In this document: positions 33,901 through 45,566 of the stretch, piece after piece
Layout: each line of letters opens with the position of its first letter
Numbering within the stretch: position 1 is the stretch's first letter
DNA from: Madurella fahalii
Lineage: Eukaryota > Ascomycota > Sordariomycetes > Sordariales
Assembly: GCA_029876055.1 (NCBI GenBank)
Contig: CM056879.1
Coordinates: 310,001 to 374,000 of the forward strand
Reading direction: 5' to 3'
Length of the DNA: 64,000 nt
Position numbers and translations under genes: made by a program
The notes under the pieces: model-generated
Seen by the model: only the letters and a program-made list of their open reading frames with translations
The model's database searches: none
What the model was told of the DNA's origin: nothing

Positions 33901-34630
33901 CCAGCCCGGGCTTGGCATCGGCACTGGAAAATTCGCATCCTTGTCTCACAAGGCCGACGTTATCGTCCACTGTGCGGCAAACCGCTCGTTCTGGGATGAC
34001 TACGAGGTGCTGCGGCCTGCGAATCTCTCGTCCGTCAAAGACCTCATCCGGCTTGCGCTTCCGCGCAGAGTGCCGATACACTTTGTATCCTCTGGACGGG
34101 TGGCCGTCTACGAAGATAATGCGCCGCCTGTCGACGGAAGCGATGGTTATGTGGCCAGCAAATGGGCCGCTGAGGAGTGTCTGCGGCTGGTGGCGGCCAA
34201 GGCGGAGCTGCCCGTAACGGTCCACCGGCCGGTTGGTCTCCCCGCCGACGCAGTAGCCTCGGTCGAAGATGGCGTGTTGAAGGAGCTGTCCGACATCGCC
34301 AAAGCCTTGAGTCTGTGTCCCGACTTTAGAGGTGTGAGGGGCACCGCGGACCTCCTCCCGGCCGACGCGATGATTGAAGAGTTGACAGGTTCAATAATCT
34401 CCGGAAGCGCAGAGTCAGGTTTCCGTGTAGTACGCCACGGCGGTCGAACTCGCGTGGACTTTGAGCCATTTGTACGGGAGGTGGAATCCAACGCCGAGAT
34501 GAAGGGCCTCGAGCGGATCCCGGCGTTGGAGTGGATTGGGGAAGCTAAGAAGGCCGGATTTAGCCAGTTCATGGTGTCTCACAGTTTGATCATGACATCG
34601 GAGTCCGGAAAGGTGGTTTCCCAAAGATGA
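21999..34630 (+). CDS. Hybrid highly reducing PKS-NRPS
   Basis: About 3,979 residues from ten exons: 21999-22396, 22551-22786, 22853-23503, 23578-24225, 24297-26409, 26474-26694, 26773-29712, 29780-30923, 30992-31695 and 31746-34630. All phases agree. Domains: KS (Cys in DTACSSSL near 177; HGTGT; GHTEG), AT (GHSSGE near 640), DH ([10 protein letters not shown] and LDTALQ), C-methyltransferase (LEIGAGTGG near 1422), a region without an ER nucleotide motif, KR (VGLSGEVG near 2114; SNY near 2250), ACP (GVDSL near 2430), C (HHISLDG near 2697), A ([11 protein letters not shown] near 3179; [13 protein letters not shown]), T (HIGGSSI near 3599) and R (GATGYLG near 3686; YVASK near 3818). It builds a methylated polyketide, condenses it with an amino acid and releases the product through the R domain, by reduction or Dieckmann cyclisation. 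The absent ER is supplied in trans by the gene at 9981. No catalytic motif appears broken. The amino acid and chain length are unknown. Confidence 0.95.
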
Positions 34631-34893
34631 AGCTGCATAGTAGACTTCGAAGAGATAAATAACGGGTGGTTATGACTTCCGTGGAGAGGAATGAAGTAGA
34701 TAATTGTAGTTTAGTCCAGCAAATATTTGTATAGAACGCGGAGTAAGGAGTTGAGGAGTTAGTTGAGAAATAACAGATAGAGCAAATGAATTTGGGTATC
34801 TCATTTCCATTACGAGTAAGCTTTTTGTGCCGAATCAGAATTACTAAGCAATGCTTCTTCCCATCCTCTATTTTCTATGTGCTCGAGCTTCCA

Positions 34894-36277
34894 TCAACCC
34901 TCGTCCTCATCATGCCCGGGCCACACAATTTCTCTCTTGTACACAGCGCGAATGCACCGAAAGGCAACAAAAACCCAGCCTAGAAATAACAGCACGGTCA
35001 TGACCGTGCTGAACCACAAAAGCCCCTCGCTCCCCAAGGCGGTCCCCATACGCATCGAGGCCAAGGTGAACCCAACATTGGGGAAGACAAAGCTCCACCA
35101 GCTGAGATGGAACTTCCTGTCCGGCATGCCCACCGCAACTGCCGCGGTGGCCGAGGCAAAGAACCAGAAACTCAACCCCCACAGAAACATGGCCGCAAAA
35201 ATCGCCAGTAACCTCACCCCATTCGCCAGGGCCTGCAGCTCCTCTCCCTTGAGCCCCATCACCATCCCATGTTCCATCTCCGCGTCCCTTCCCAACTCAG
35301 CAAACACCCTGGGCACCTCCGCGGCCATGGCCGCCAGAGCCGAGCACGTGAAGCTGGGCGGCCCCACAGCGATGAACATGCCGGGCCTCTGGACGGGCAG
35401 CCCAAAGGCCATGAGCCTGGAGAGGTAGGTGGCGTAGAAGAAGACGGAGATCAGGATCCCGAGCCCCTGCGCCGCCAGCCCCGCGCACAGGACCGGCAGC
35501 GCCCCGCGCCCGGGCAGGCCCCTCGCGCAGGCCGCCGCGACCGTCCCGGCCAGCATGACGGGGAGGATGGGCAGGATCCAGGCCGGGGTCATGGCGCCGA
35601 CCGTCAGCCGGCGCTCCTTCTTCCGGACCGAGAACAGCAGGTGGTACTGCACGACCGACAGCGCAAACGTCGCGCCGAGGTAGATCCAGAAGGCCACCCG
35701 CAGGAGCCCGGCCGCCAGGCGGGCGTGGGCGGCGGCGCTCAGGAACAGGCGGCCGTACTCGTTGATGTTGGAGAGGATGGTGGCGAGGGAGAGGAAGAGG
35801 GTAGGGACGAAGAGGGACTCGCTCGGGCGGGTGAAGGCGCGGCGGAGGGTGGGGCGGTAGAGGGTAAAGCGGGCAAGGATGGCGAGCGTGATGGAGAGGA
35901 AGAAGAGCAGGTCCAGGAGGAAGATGGCGAGCCCGAGGTGCGACAGGCCGCGAAAGCGGTGCGGGGTGACGGCGAGGGTGAGGGCGATGCCCGAGGTAGA
36001 CATGCTATGGGGTCGTTAGCAGTTGAGGCTTTGAGACGCCGAAAGGGAATGTGGGAGACACGTACGTGATGGTATACCACGCGAAGGTGAAATGCAAGAG
36101 TCGGCGGCGCCATGGCAGGCTAGGTTGGAGGTAGGTCGGTATCCTCTCGAGGACCACTAGTGAGGGTTCGGCGGGCGCTGCATTGTCATCCTCGGGTTCC
36201 GGAGGTGGCATGGCCGACTCGGTGTCGGACTTAGAGCCGGAGAGCTCCCGACGTGGATGAGATATTGTAAGCCCCAT
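34894..36277 (-). CDS. TDT/SLAC1-family anion transporter (Mae1-like)
   Basis: A 440-residue integral membrane protein in two exons (36066-36277 and 34894-36004), joined across a 61-bp GTACGT...TAG intron that completes WYTITMSTSGIAL, the first-helix signature of the tellurite-resistance/dicarboxylate transporter family. About ten hydrophobic segments follow, including FFYATYLSRLMAFGLP and FLWGLSFWFFASA. Fungal members export malate (Mae1 type) or sulfite (SSU1 type); the sequence alone does not decide. The start is the ATG at 36277; upstream codons in frame lack an ATG. It converges on the PKS-NRPS with a 263-bp gap. It could be the right border gene of the cluster or an unrelated neighbour. 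No Zn2Cys6-type motif was noted before it. Confidence 0.85.
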
Positions 36278-37803
36278 GCTAGATGCAGATGTACTGTTCG
36301 CGACAACCGCCAAGTTTTGATAAATGAGGAGCTCTAGCTCATCCTGCTGGGGTGTGTCTCTTGTTATATTCCAACACGGGAATGTAACAACAAGGCATGA
36401 AGCTGAACATTTTCCCCTTCGGCGGACTCCTTTACAAGGTATGGTTGGTGCCAGGCCAGGAGATTCAACAACCAGACATATCGCAATGCCATAATTCGAG
36501 ATAGTGGAATGTTCCCGCGCTGATTAAACCCCGCCGAATGACGCCATCGAAGTGTCTTGAACTGTTCATAAATGGAGTCTGGGGAGTGGATCACGGTGGG
36601 TGCAGTGAGGGTTAGGGCTTGCGAACCACCTGCTTGCAAGTCACACCACTGACCGATCAGGTTCTAGAATTTGTCCTTCACGGGCTGTATCCGCCAATTC
36701 ACGCCACAAGGACGAGCAGTGCACCAGATCCATTACGAGACTTGTGCTGTTGTCGCCCGACTAGATGATGCTTTTTTGCCGATTAACTTGACCAGCAGAC
36801 CTTTGGTCTAGATCGATGGAGCCGGAGAGGTCAAAACTGCAGCATGTGAGAACTGTCAGTTGTTTGCGTATTCGCCACGTGCTCACCCGCACACAACGAG
36901 CGGCATGTCACCCGAATTCTTTCGGACCACCATTAGAACACCGTTGCTGCCGACGCTTCTTGGGCCACTGGGAGCGGACGAGCATGAGTATATTACACTA
37001 CTCTGTGTGATGCATGGAATTAGCATTGCAAGAGGCAACACCCACGCTTCCAAACCAAAGGCTTTCCTCCCAATTGTCTTTTGCTAGACGAGTGCCACCG
37101 CTAAGATCAACGCCAGATACATGTACCAAATCCCTGAGGCGCTGAGCAAGACCCAAACTTGTCTCTAATAGAAGACCCAAAGTCCCAAGCCAGATATCGC
37201 GTAACAGTCATAAAGCCATCATGACATATTGAATAACAAGATAAGAGTAAAAAGAGAGAAGGATGTTGGCCCGTGTTAGCCGAGCATGCAAATTGGTATC
37301 ATGCAGAAACAATAAGCCAGATCGATGCAGTCGAGTAAAATGTGCTTTGACGATGAGCCCCAAAAATGCAAGCGATGTCAAAAGCGATGGTGTTTCCAAC
37401 CCATGGACCGTCTAGATGCAAAAGGGGAGCAGAAAGATGCCTGTCGACTTGTTGCATGTCGGGCCTCGATTACCGGCGACGGTAATATATGATGCGGCCC
37501 AACTGTCAACAAGAACCGAAACTCCAAAGGGAAAAGAAATGCCAGAGTGCCGAGACGAGATGATGCAGTGTAACCCTCTCTGTGGTGTGGTCACGGGTAA
37601 CAATGTCGAAGATCAAGCGGCCCGGTAGATCGCCGGGAGTCCAAACAAAAAGGGTAAAAAGCAGCATCGGCGGCCCCTATTGGAGGGGGCGCTTGCTGAC
37701 ATCAGCTCGGCCTGCCTCGCGATGTCGAGGTGAATTGAAGAACGGACGCAGGGTGTCAGACATGTTGCCCCTCGGATAAGGGTACGGGTGGGGAGGTAGG
37801 TCG
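36278..37803. other. Intergenic, no gene supported
   Basis: About 1.5 kb of moderately AT-rich sequence between the anion transporter promoter and the 3' end of the His-rich protein gene. No family-bearing frame, RNA gene or clear repeat was seen. Confidence 0.45.
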
Positions 37804-37837
37804 TTAGTGCTTGACCTCGTTTGTCTGAGTAGCGTGG

Positions 37838-37878
<41 letters not shown>

Positions 37879-38175
37879 GTGATGATGTTGTTGATGCGTA
37901 TGTTGAGACTTGTGCGTGTCGATCCGAACTCGTTCGCGCTGTCGCCCTCTTGTCTCCTCCTCCATGATGTATGAGCTCAACCTCCTCCTATCTTCCTCGT
38001 ACCAAGCGCTCAGTGGCTTGCCCCCGAACATGAGGTCGTCGTCTTCAATGATGGTAGCTACCATCCATGAATGGCTGGAGAGGTCGATCTCGCCGCCGGT
38101 CGCGTCCGGGACGGAGAGGTTGGGGACCAGCATGCAAGGCTGAGATGTAGGGGTTGAACTTTGCGATGACGACAT
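37804..38175 (-). CDS. Small fungal protein with an 18-histidine tail
   Basis: A 123-residue single-exon protein. The first two thirds look like a genuine folded or conserved segment, with WMVATIIEDDDLMFGGKP followed by LSAWYEEDRRRL. The C-terminal part is basic and Gln/His-rich and contains 18 consecutive histidines encoded by CAT/CAC repeats (seen on plus as a GTG/ATG tract around 37834-37887), ending ATQTNEVKH. I do not recognise a function. The DDDLMFGGK stretch resembles a small family of fungal hypothetical proteins, from memory. The poly-His run could bind Ni, Zn or Cu ions or simply reflect trinucleotide expansion. It has its own ATG at 38175 and no cluster partners next to it. Confidence 0.7.
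37834..37887 (+). repeat. Trinucleotide tract encoding poly-His
   Basis: Eighteen codon-phase triplets, mostly ATG with three GTG on the plus strand (CAT/CAC on minus), lie in the coding region of the small protein. Such tracts change length readily between strains. Confidence 0.9.
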
Positions 38176-41100
38176 GGTGGTTGGTGATGCGAAAGGTGGA
38201 AGGAGATGATAGATGATAGAAGAGGGAAAAATAAACTCGACCGAGGCTCCCTTCGTGTGAATAAAAAGAAACGAGGCACCTTTGTGTCCGGGGCGGGGCG
38301 GGCTGCCTTGATAAAGCCAGCAGACCGCTTTCGGTGAAGTGGGCTCGGGATCCTACACAAATGCCTTGTTGTGGCTTTGCGTTGGCGACGGACCAGTCAC
38401 TGTGACACAAGTCATCAATGGCTTGGCCTGCAAGTACTCGTAACCGCAACGGGGGCCGAGCAATCAGAGAGGCCCGTTTAGCAAATGGGAAGCAAAGCTC
38501 GTTGGGCGTTGCCCGAGACCAGGCCGAAGAGAGTCGGCTGCCTGTCGGGATAGAAGGCTGCTACGGATTTATCTCGAAAGGTCGAGAAGGCTGCTTCGGT
38601 TGGCCGGGAATGCGTCGTTGGCGGGCCTCGCTGCAGAGCGTGCGAGGCGGAGACGAAAACGCGGGGTAATATTAACGTTTCGGTAAACCCAAATACTCAT
38701 GCGCGGCGCGGGGTTCGCGGTGGATGGGTGTTAAGGTAGTGGTGGTTCAGGCGGAACACGGGTGCCGTCGGAAAACGGACGGTGGGGGTGGTTGATTGCT
38801 TGGGTCGGAATGTGACCTGCCGCGAAGTCGAGACGAATGACAACCGTCGACGAATGTGCGCCAACGCTTTTGTCAACACGTGTGGCCGCACGGGTAGGTC
38901 GGCTGGCTAGGACGGACACGGGGCTTTTTAGTCGGCGAAATACGGAGCGACAAAGGGTTGCTGACACGGCCGGGCCGGATGATGGTGGGTGCACGCCGCA
39001 CGCTGAGTGGTGTCAGGTGTCTGACTTATTAGGAGGTCGCGTGCGGGGGGATGTGCGTGTCGCTGCTGTGTAAATAAATACGGATGGCTGAGCAGTCAGA
39101 TTTGCGAGCGAAATGGGCCACTGTGCCTGTTGTAGAGACACGTCGGTCGGATTCGGACCAAGGCGGGCGAACGGTGTGAGAAAATGGTGGTGGATGACGT
39201 TGTCTTGGGGCGGAACTGGTCACTTTCCTGCAGGTCCTCCTTAAATCGCGCCTTGACTGTCGTAGATTTTGAAGTGTCGCCGCCGCCACAAAAAAAAAAA
39301 AAACTCTGCTCGGATCGAAGACTCGAGGCCGTTTAACTCCGAAGCACCTGGACGATTCCCAGTAATCCGTGGTTCGGATGAGCGTCGACACTGTGGCTCC
39401 AGAGCGTTCAGTTTGACCCGAATGGCGAAGTCGGCGACGATCGCGTATCCAAGCTTCACGATGCAGCCAGATCTAGTTTACTCGGGACGGCGCGCAACAA
39501 CCGCTGCAGTCCGGAATCGCAACTCAAGGAATGACGCAAACTTGCGCGCAGGCGCAAGATGAGGTGTTCCCTGTTGTTGTCTGTTTTGCGTCGGGAATCG
39601 CGTCTGCCCTGTCTCGTTCGGTCTTATGCGGCAAGATCGTCAACCGAACCAGGTCCGGAGATTTGCTGGGGGCCCGGTGCCAAGTTGAAATGCCGGGGCC
39701 GAATCGAGTAGAATGTCTTTCCAGCTTCTTTGTTTTCGCAATTGCGCGATAAGGCACCTCCTCCCGATCGACTTGGAAGCCTACGGGGAATCACCTGCTA
39801 TATACGGCGGAGGCGCCTGCTTTGGGCCATCTATAATTGTCCAGCAAAATGCGGGCAATTTATGCTATGCCTTCCAGGTCTCGATAGTTCGGAGCCCGGT
39901 GGCCCAGCTCAGTCCCATTCCGGAAGTCTGAATGGGGCTGAATGGACCTCAGCCGTCAGACATCTCCCTGTCCGTGACACACACCTGCCCCGGTGAAGTT
40001 GGTGCATGTGAGAATTGTGAGCTGGCCCGTTTGCTGTTCCTGACAACTCAGGCATATCTATATATCTTATCCACTCGCAATCCACGGGTCGCACCTTCGG
40101 TTTGCCACGACAGTTGGGCAGCAGCTTAGCTCCGTTTCACAATCCCGTTTTCGCGCATCGGGGGGAATGGGCCAGGCGGCTGGCTGCGCGCAATAGGGCT
40201 GAGATGCCTGGTTTGGTACCAATTATTTAGTGGAGTGCTACGCCAAGTCCCACTGGCCATGAGCCGAGAAGTACATCTCCACAACTCTCGCGATGCAAGT
40301 GATTGACTGGGCCATCTTCAAATCCGGCGATCGATTCAGGGTTCAGTGCCGGCATAGGTACTTTTCTTACTCGCTATTCTTAACTCGAGGTGCCTTATGC
40401 TTCATGCGCTGGATCGAACTGATGGAAAGTGCCTGATACTAAACCCACGGCCATCCCTCTCCCGCCGGGCACGCCGTGGTACGTTCCCTGGCCCTTCAAT
40501 CGCGGGCCGCCAGCATGAGGCGCTGATGCGAAAAGGCGGAACGATTGTAAGCGATCAAATGGATAGAACTCATAAGCATGCATGTAATCAAACCGTCCTT
40601 CCCAAAGTAGCCATCGCATGTGTCTTATACCTCCCTTGTGTCGGTGTGTCGGTATCCGGATGTCATGGTGTTCGGACCGCACAGAGCCCCGCCTTCCCTC
40701 CTGGTCATGAGCTCCGCTCCTTCTGGATCGAGTTTACCGTGCCGCAGAGAGAGGGCAGCGTAAAACAGTCATTTAAGAGCAAATCCAGGTGATTCGTCGG
40801 CAACGCTTTACGCCAAGTGCGACTCCGTTAACAGAAATGCTCAGCCGTTTCCTACAGATACCAGACACTCGATACTAAAATGAACAGCCCGAGCGGCAGG
40901 CGTTAGCTGAAGGCGACTGAGCGTTGTAAGCGCGTACCTGAATTAGAGATTCAAGTCCTCATTGAGCACTGTTCGAAGCTGCCATCACATGCGCGGTATT
41001 TCTTACGTGGGTAGCTGGCAAGCGGAGCATAGTGATGTTTGCCCCTCCCGATCATCGATTGAGCAGCGCAATCTGGGTGTTCGATATATTTGCCTTCGAA

Positions 41101-42221
41101 GCGGTGAGCCCTCTTTGCGCGATGTTGGTCCCTGCTGAACCGCGGGGTCGGAAACGTCAAATCCGCCACAGTCAGACGATCGGAACGGGTGGGGGGGGGG
41201 CTCAATCCCAAACTTAGCCGTCTCGGTCGCAACAACCGCACACAGTACTCGCATACTGAAGTAACTTAAGGTGTGCACAGCTCTCGTTCCCCATCCATCC
41301 GGGACGGGACTTAAATCTGGCCCGGGAATCTGGCGCTCCCAAATGGTCCCTGCATCCCCACAAACAATGACGTCACCGATCCATATGTCCAGAGTAACAT
41401 GCTTGCGCATGCTCGCGCCATCGCCAATCCGCCGTCGGATCTGGGAAGAAAGCACTCGATTTCCTCGGATCGCTGCCAGTCGCTAGCCGGTTTTCAAGCA
41501 GTGGGCGAACAAGTTTTCTCGGGAATTGTTCTTAACCCGCCACGGGGCATACCCTCAACCGAAGCTTCAGAATCCGTGAGGCCAACCTTCGGAGACCGAG
41601 GCCATGTTATGAGTTCTTCCAGGCGACTCTCACCAATGAACTTTCCAAAGCGGTGGACCAGTATTCTCATACATCGTAGTAAGCTTTACCACAAGCCGCG
41701 TTATTCTCGCTGACTGGGCCGCGAATATGGCCCGGATCATCGGCGCTCGAATTCCGCTCCCAAATCACTGCAGGTGGCGGTTCACGTACCAAAACCACTG
41801 CAACTTTCCCTTCAACAAAGACTCAGTATCGCAGTAGAAGAAGCTGTCAGATTAGCCCCCGTCGTAACAGAGCGCGGTTAGACCAAAATTCGCACATGCT
41901 CCAGGTACTTTTCAGTCCTCCAACATAAGCTCGAAATATTTTATGATCCGTGAACCCACGCACACATACATATATATACATCCAGCTCTACCGTCCCCAT
42001 ATCCAACCATTTATGCCCAACGCCGAGAAAACTGCTCTTATTGCCGCCTTTGAGACGTCATCAACTCGTTCGGGGATTGTGCTGTCGTCTCATCCATCCA
42101 AACCGCATCGTACTTTGTCCAAAAGACAGTCGTAAAATCCGGGAATCCGAAATGGGTCTCAGGACACCCATACAATTATTTCTCCTCTTCACTCAAAATG
42201 AACAAGCCGCCTAAAGCCCGC
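38176..42221. other. Gene-poor 4-kb stretch
   Basis: No gene could be supported across about 4 kb. Visible features are an A14 run at 39290-39303 and a G10 run at 41191-41200. Many short overlapping frames exist without domains or consistent codon use. It may be an old transposon graveyard or long regulatory DNA, but I saw no terminal repeats or transposase remnants. Confidence 0.5.
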
Positions 42222-43752
42222 TCAATCTTGCCAGTCTTTCTCCACCTTCCACGCATCTTCAAATTTCAGCCCAGCGCCTGTTATTAAGTCGCAGTCGCGG
42301 TGTCCCCATTTACGCCGGAAGATCTCCCTCCCGTTCTCGGTGATCAAATTTAGCGCCTGAGCCATACCCGCCGCGTCGTAGTAGAAGGGTTCCCCCTGTC
42401 CGCCGTGCTGGCCTAGTTGCCAGGTGTTTCGGTCTCGATCGCCGTGCTTGTGTTCTATATGATTTCTAGCGGTTAGCGGGGGGTCCTGATGTCTGAAGGC
42501 GGGAGGGAAGTAGGGGCAGATAGCAAAGCAATAAGGAGCACGCACGGTACATCCGGTCAGCTGTCATCCGGAGCGCATGCCATTTATCCAGATTCGGGTC
42601 TCCGGGCTCGTCGCGGGGGGAGATGCCTGCGCGCTGCGCTGCTGAAGGTTGTACCCCATCCTCCTGCACGTCCGCATCCCGCCGCGGCCACCAAGACTTC
42701 TTTGGCTCTTCCTTTGGCTTCGGTGGCGGCGGGTTCGGGTCGGTAAATTCGGGCTTGACGCCGTCGACACGATACAGCACTCTCAAGTCGGACAGCGACG
42801 CCGCGACATCGGTGATGATGGCCGCCTTGGCGTCCCTCATCGTCCAGTTGCGCATCGTCAGCCGGGAGTGCATGTCGCAGTCGGTGATGTAGTACGGGAT
42901 AAATGTGTCCCACCCACCGACGTCCTCGTACGCGGCCGCGTTGACCAGCGCGAGGTGGTCATACGCGAAGAAGCGCGTCGCCCAGCGGGGGTCGGATCGG
43001 CGCGCTTCCTGCAGCGCCGTGAGCCCCAGCTCGTAGACCGACTTGTACCCCGGCTTGTTGTACGGCGGCGTCAGCTTCTCGCGGCCGTCCTCGTACGACA
43101 GCACGAGAACGTCCATGTGGCTCCAGAAGAAGTAGGGCCAGTCGTTGGCGTAGGTGAGGGATAGGAAGAAGTTCTGCATCTGCGCAAAGCTCAGCAGCGT
43201 CGGCGTCTGGACGATATTGACGCCTAGCAGCTCCTTGAGGACCGTATGGTTGAGATAAAAGGGGTTCTGCAGCGTTAGCTGGCCCCTCGCATTCGCCTGT
43301 TGCACGCCCGTGTTCTCTATGACGTAGATCTGATCGGCCGGCCATCCTGCCGTGATGTAGCTGACGACGGCTTGGAGGAGTATCGGCCAGCTGCGCGTGA
43401 AGCCGATGAAGAGCGGCGGGGCGACGGGGAGATCGTATTCTTTGTGTACATCCTTCCGCGGCACGTTCCACTCTGGAATCGGCGGTGGCGTGGACGTCGC
43501 CAGGAGAGGGAAGTTGTCTTTGATCGGTGGCGGCAGGTATGTCGGGGTCGGTTTGTATTTCGGCGTTGGTTTGGGTTTTTCCGCCTTGTCATCGGGCTTG
43601 GAGGCAGGCTTCCCGCTCTTGGTTTGCCAAAAATCACGGACTGTGTCTCTAGACGAGGGTATCACCAGCCCGAAGACGACGATACCCAATAGCGCGGCGA
43701 CGGCGAGAGTCGATAGCGTGCGTCGCCCCGGTATCCTCAAGCTTACGAGCAT
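42222..43752 (-). CDS. Type II membrane glycosyltransferase-like protein
   Basis: A 479-residue protein in two exons (42546-43752 and 42222-42454), with a 91-bp intron (GTGCGT...TAG) joining TADRMY to the HKHGDRDRNTW segment. The N-terminus has a short cytosolic basic stretch, one hydrophobic anchor (about residues 15-32) and a Pro/Lys-rich stem to about 95, the usual build of Golgi lumenal transferases. The catalytic-looking part contains LFIGFTRSWPILLQAVVSYI, IYVIENTG, YFFWSHMDVLVL and YYITDCDMHSRL, consistent with a GT-A fold with acidic metal-binding positions. I infer a glycosyltransferase; donor and acceptor are unknown. The first exon alone would read into a different C-terminus, so the splice matters. 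It lies outside the metabolite cluster. Confidence 0.75.
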
Positions 43753-45566
43753 CTTGGCTGACGATGGCGATAACTGGTTGGTATCGTTACGGCTCTCAAC
43801 ATTGGGTTAAAAATTAATCGGCGTCAAGGCCGACGAGATGCAAGCGCGGCGCGATGGGCGGCACCAAGATGAACCATTAGCCTGATAGAATATCGAGGGC
43901 GCGCGCTAAACTAGCGATTTGAGGCAGGTATAGATGGTGCGATGGTTGGAGGTGCGGGAGGAAAAAAGCATTCTGTCTCGCTCTGGTTCCCCCTACCTGT
44001 AGAGTACCAACCACTTGGCGAAATGGACGGGAGAATAGAAAGGTAAAATGTCAAATTGGCAGTGGCCGAAAAAAAAAAAAATAAAAATAAAAAATAAAAA
44101 ATAAAAAGCCCAATGCATGTCTTCGTATTGGCGATGACCCGCCAGGGGCAGACGGTCGCATGGGCGGACAGTAGCCTGGTCAAAAGTCGATTGTCATCGG
44201 GGTCCGCATTTCTTGGAGCGCTAGGGGAAGCTAAGCAGAAAGGCATTGTAGGAACCGTTCGGGGAGGGGTGGGCAATGGGAGGAATATTAAAAGACCACT
44301 GGCGCATGCGGAGAATTTACTATAATTGTCTCCCTTGCCTCGATGCAAGCAGTCTCCTCTCCAGTTCCCATCGAGCACTCGTTGTCTCGTGCCACGAAAA
44401 CTCTCTCCTCAAAAAATCGGTAACAGCACCTGAATCAGAAGACAAAATCTATGCCGTAGAGTACAGACGGGATGGATTGGGTGCTTTGCTGTCGCGTAAG
44501 CACTAAGAAGGGGGTAAAATATCTGGCATCCAATGTTTGGCCTCGCTGACGGAGGAAGCGCGGCGCTCCAATTTTGAGTGGGCCATCCCGCAGCTCTTGT
44601 CATGCGCGTTGCAGGTCCGTGGGATTCTTCGCCGCATGCGACCCAGTATTTGTACCCGCATTGGATCAGGCAGCAGGTTGGCAGGGAGCCTAGCTCTTGC
44701 TGAGGGGTGTGCCCGGTTGTAGCGAGTATGTTACCTAATTTATCAAAACCGACCTCTGTAGCAACTCCAAGCAACCAAGTAAATAAACATGGCTTATTAC
44801 CTAGGTGGAAAAGAAACCTCTGTAGACGTACGGTACTGTACCTTGAGTACTAAGGTCACCGACCAAACCACTAGTATCCTATTTTTGACGGTACTATCGG
44901 TAATTGCACAGGAGAATAATGTAGCTGGAGCTTCATCGGGGGTCATCTAGGCGAGATTAAGCCGAGGCCATTTATTACTGCCAGCAAGTGCTCATCTTTG
45001 GTTCAACCAGCGGGCGACCTCGATCGATTTCGCCCAATAACCTGTAGATGCCGCGAGCACTCCCTCGTCAAGAAATACCAAGTGCGTGGATAAGATGACG
45101 GCGACGTTAAGCCACAACAATCTCACCGGATAGTATGCGCGGCCGATGACGCACCTTAATTACCATGTGAGGGAGTCTTACAAGATGACGAGTCTTGTCA
45201 GCCCGTCACATCCGATTATCAAACGCATTCATATATCTTTACGCAATACGCAGCGGGAAACACGATGATATGATCTGAATCATAGTGACGTTTCGGATGT
45301 AAAGGAATCAGTGGAACTGGATTAGTTTCGCTCCCACTCCAACCGGGTTGTCCGCAATGCGGTCGTAACGCGGCTTTGCAGCCGGTGATAACAACAAGAC
45401 AATTGCGTGTTATATCCGAGACGTCGTCGACAAAAAGCCACTGCAGCGTGTCACCAATCCTATAAATTCATATACATCTCTACCGACCCCGTTCTCATGA
45501 ACCCTTTTCACTTTCACCACCGCTATCGTCAACCCCAGTCAACAACACACATAAGAGACCACCACC
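43753..45566. other. Divergent intergenic region with A/T tract
   Basis: 1.8 kb between the glycosyltransferase-like gene and the FAD monooxygenase. An A13 run at 44069-44081 continues as TAAAAA repeats to about 44107, about 320 bp upstream of the glycosyltransferase-like start. This is a typical nucleosome-disfavouring poly(dA:dT) promoter tract. No gene supported. Confidence 0.5.

Noticed and set aside
35269..36069. 266-codon open frame on plus over the anion transporter
   Set aside because: Charged, repetitive composition (runs of Glu/Gly/Asp/Arg) caused by GC-rich antisense of membrane-protein codons.
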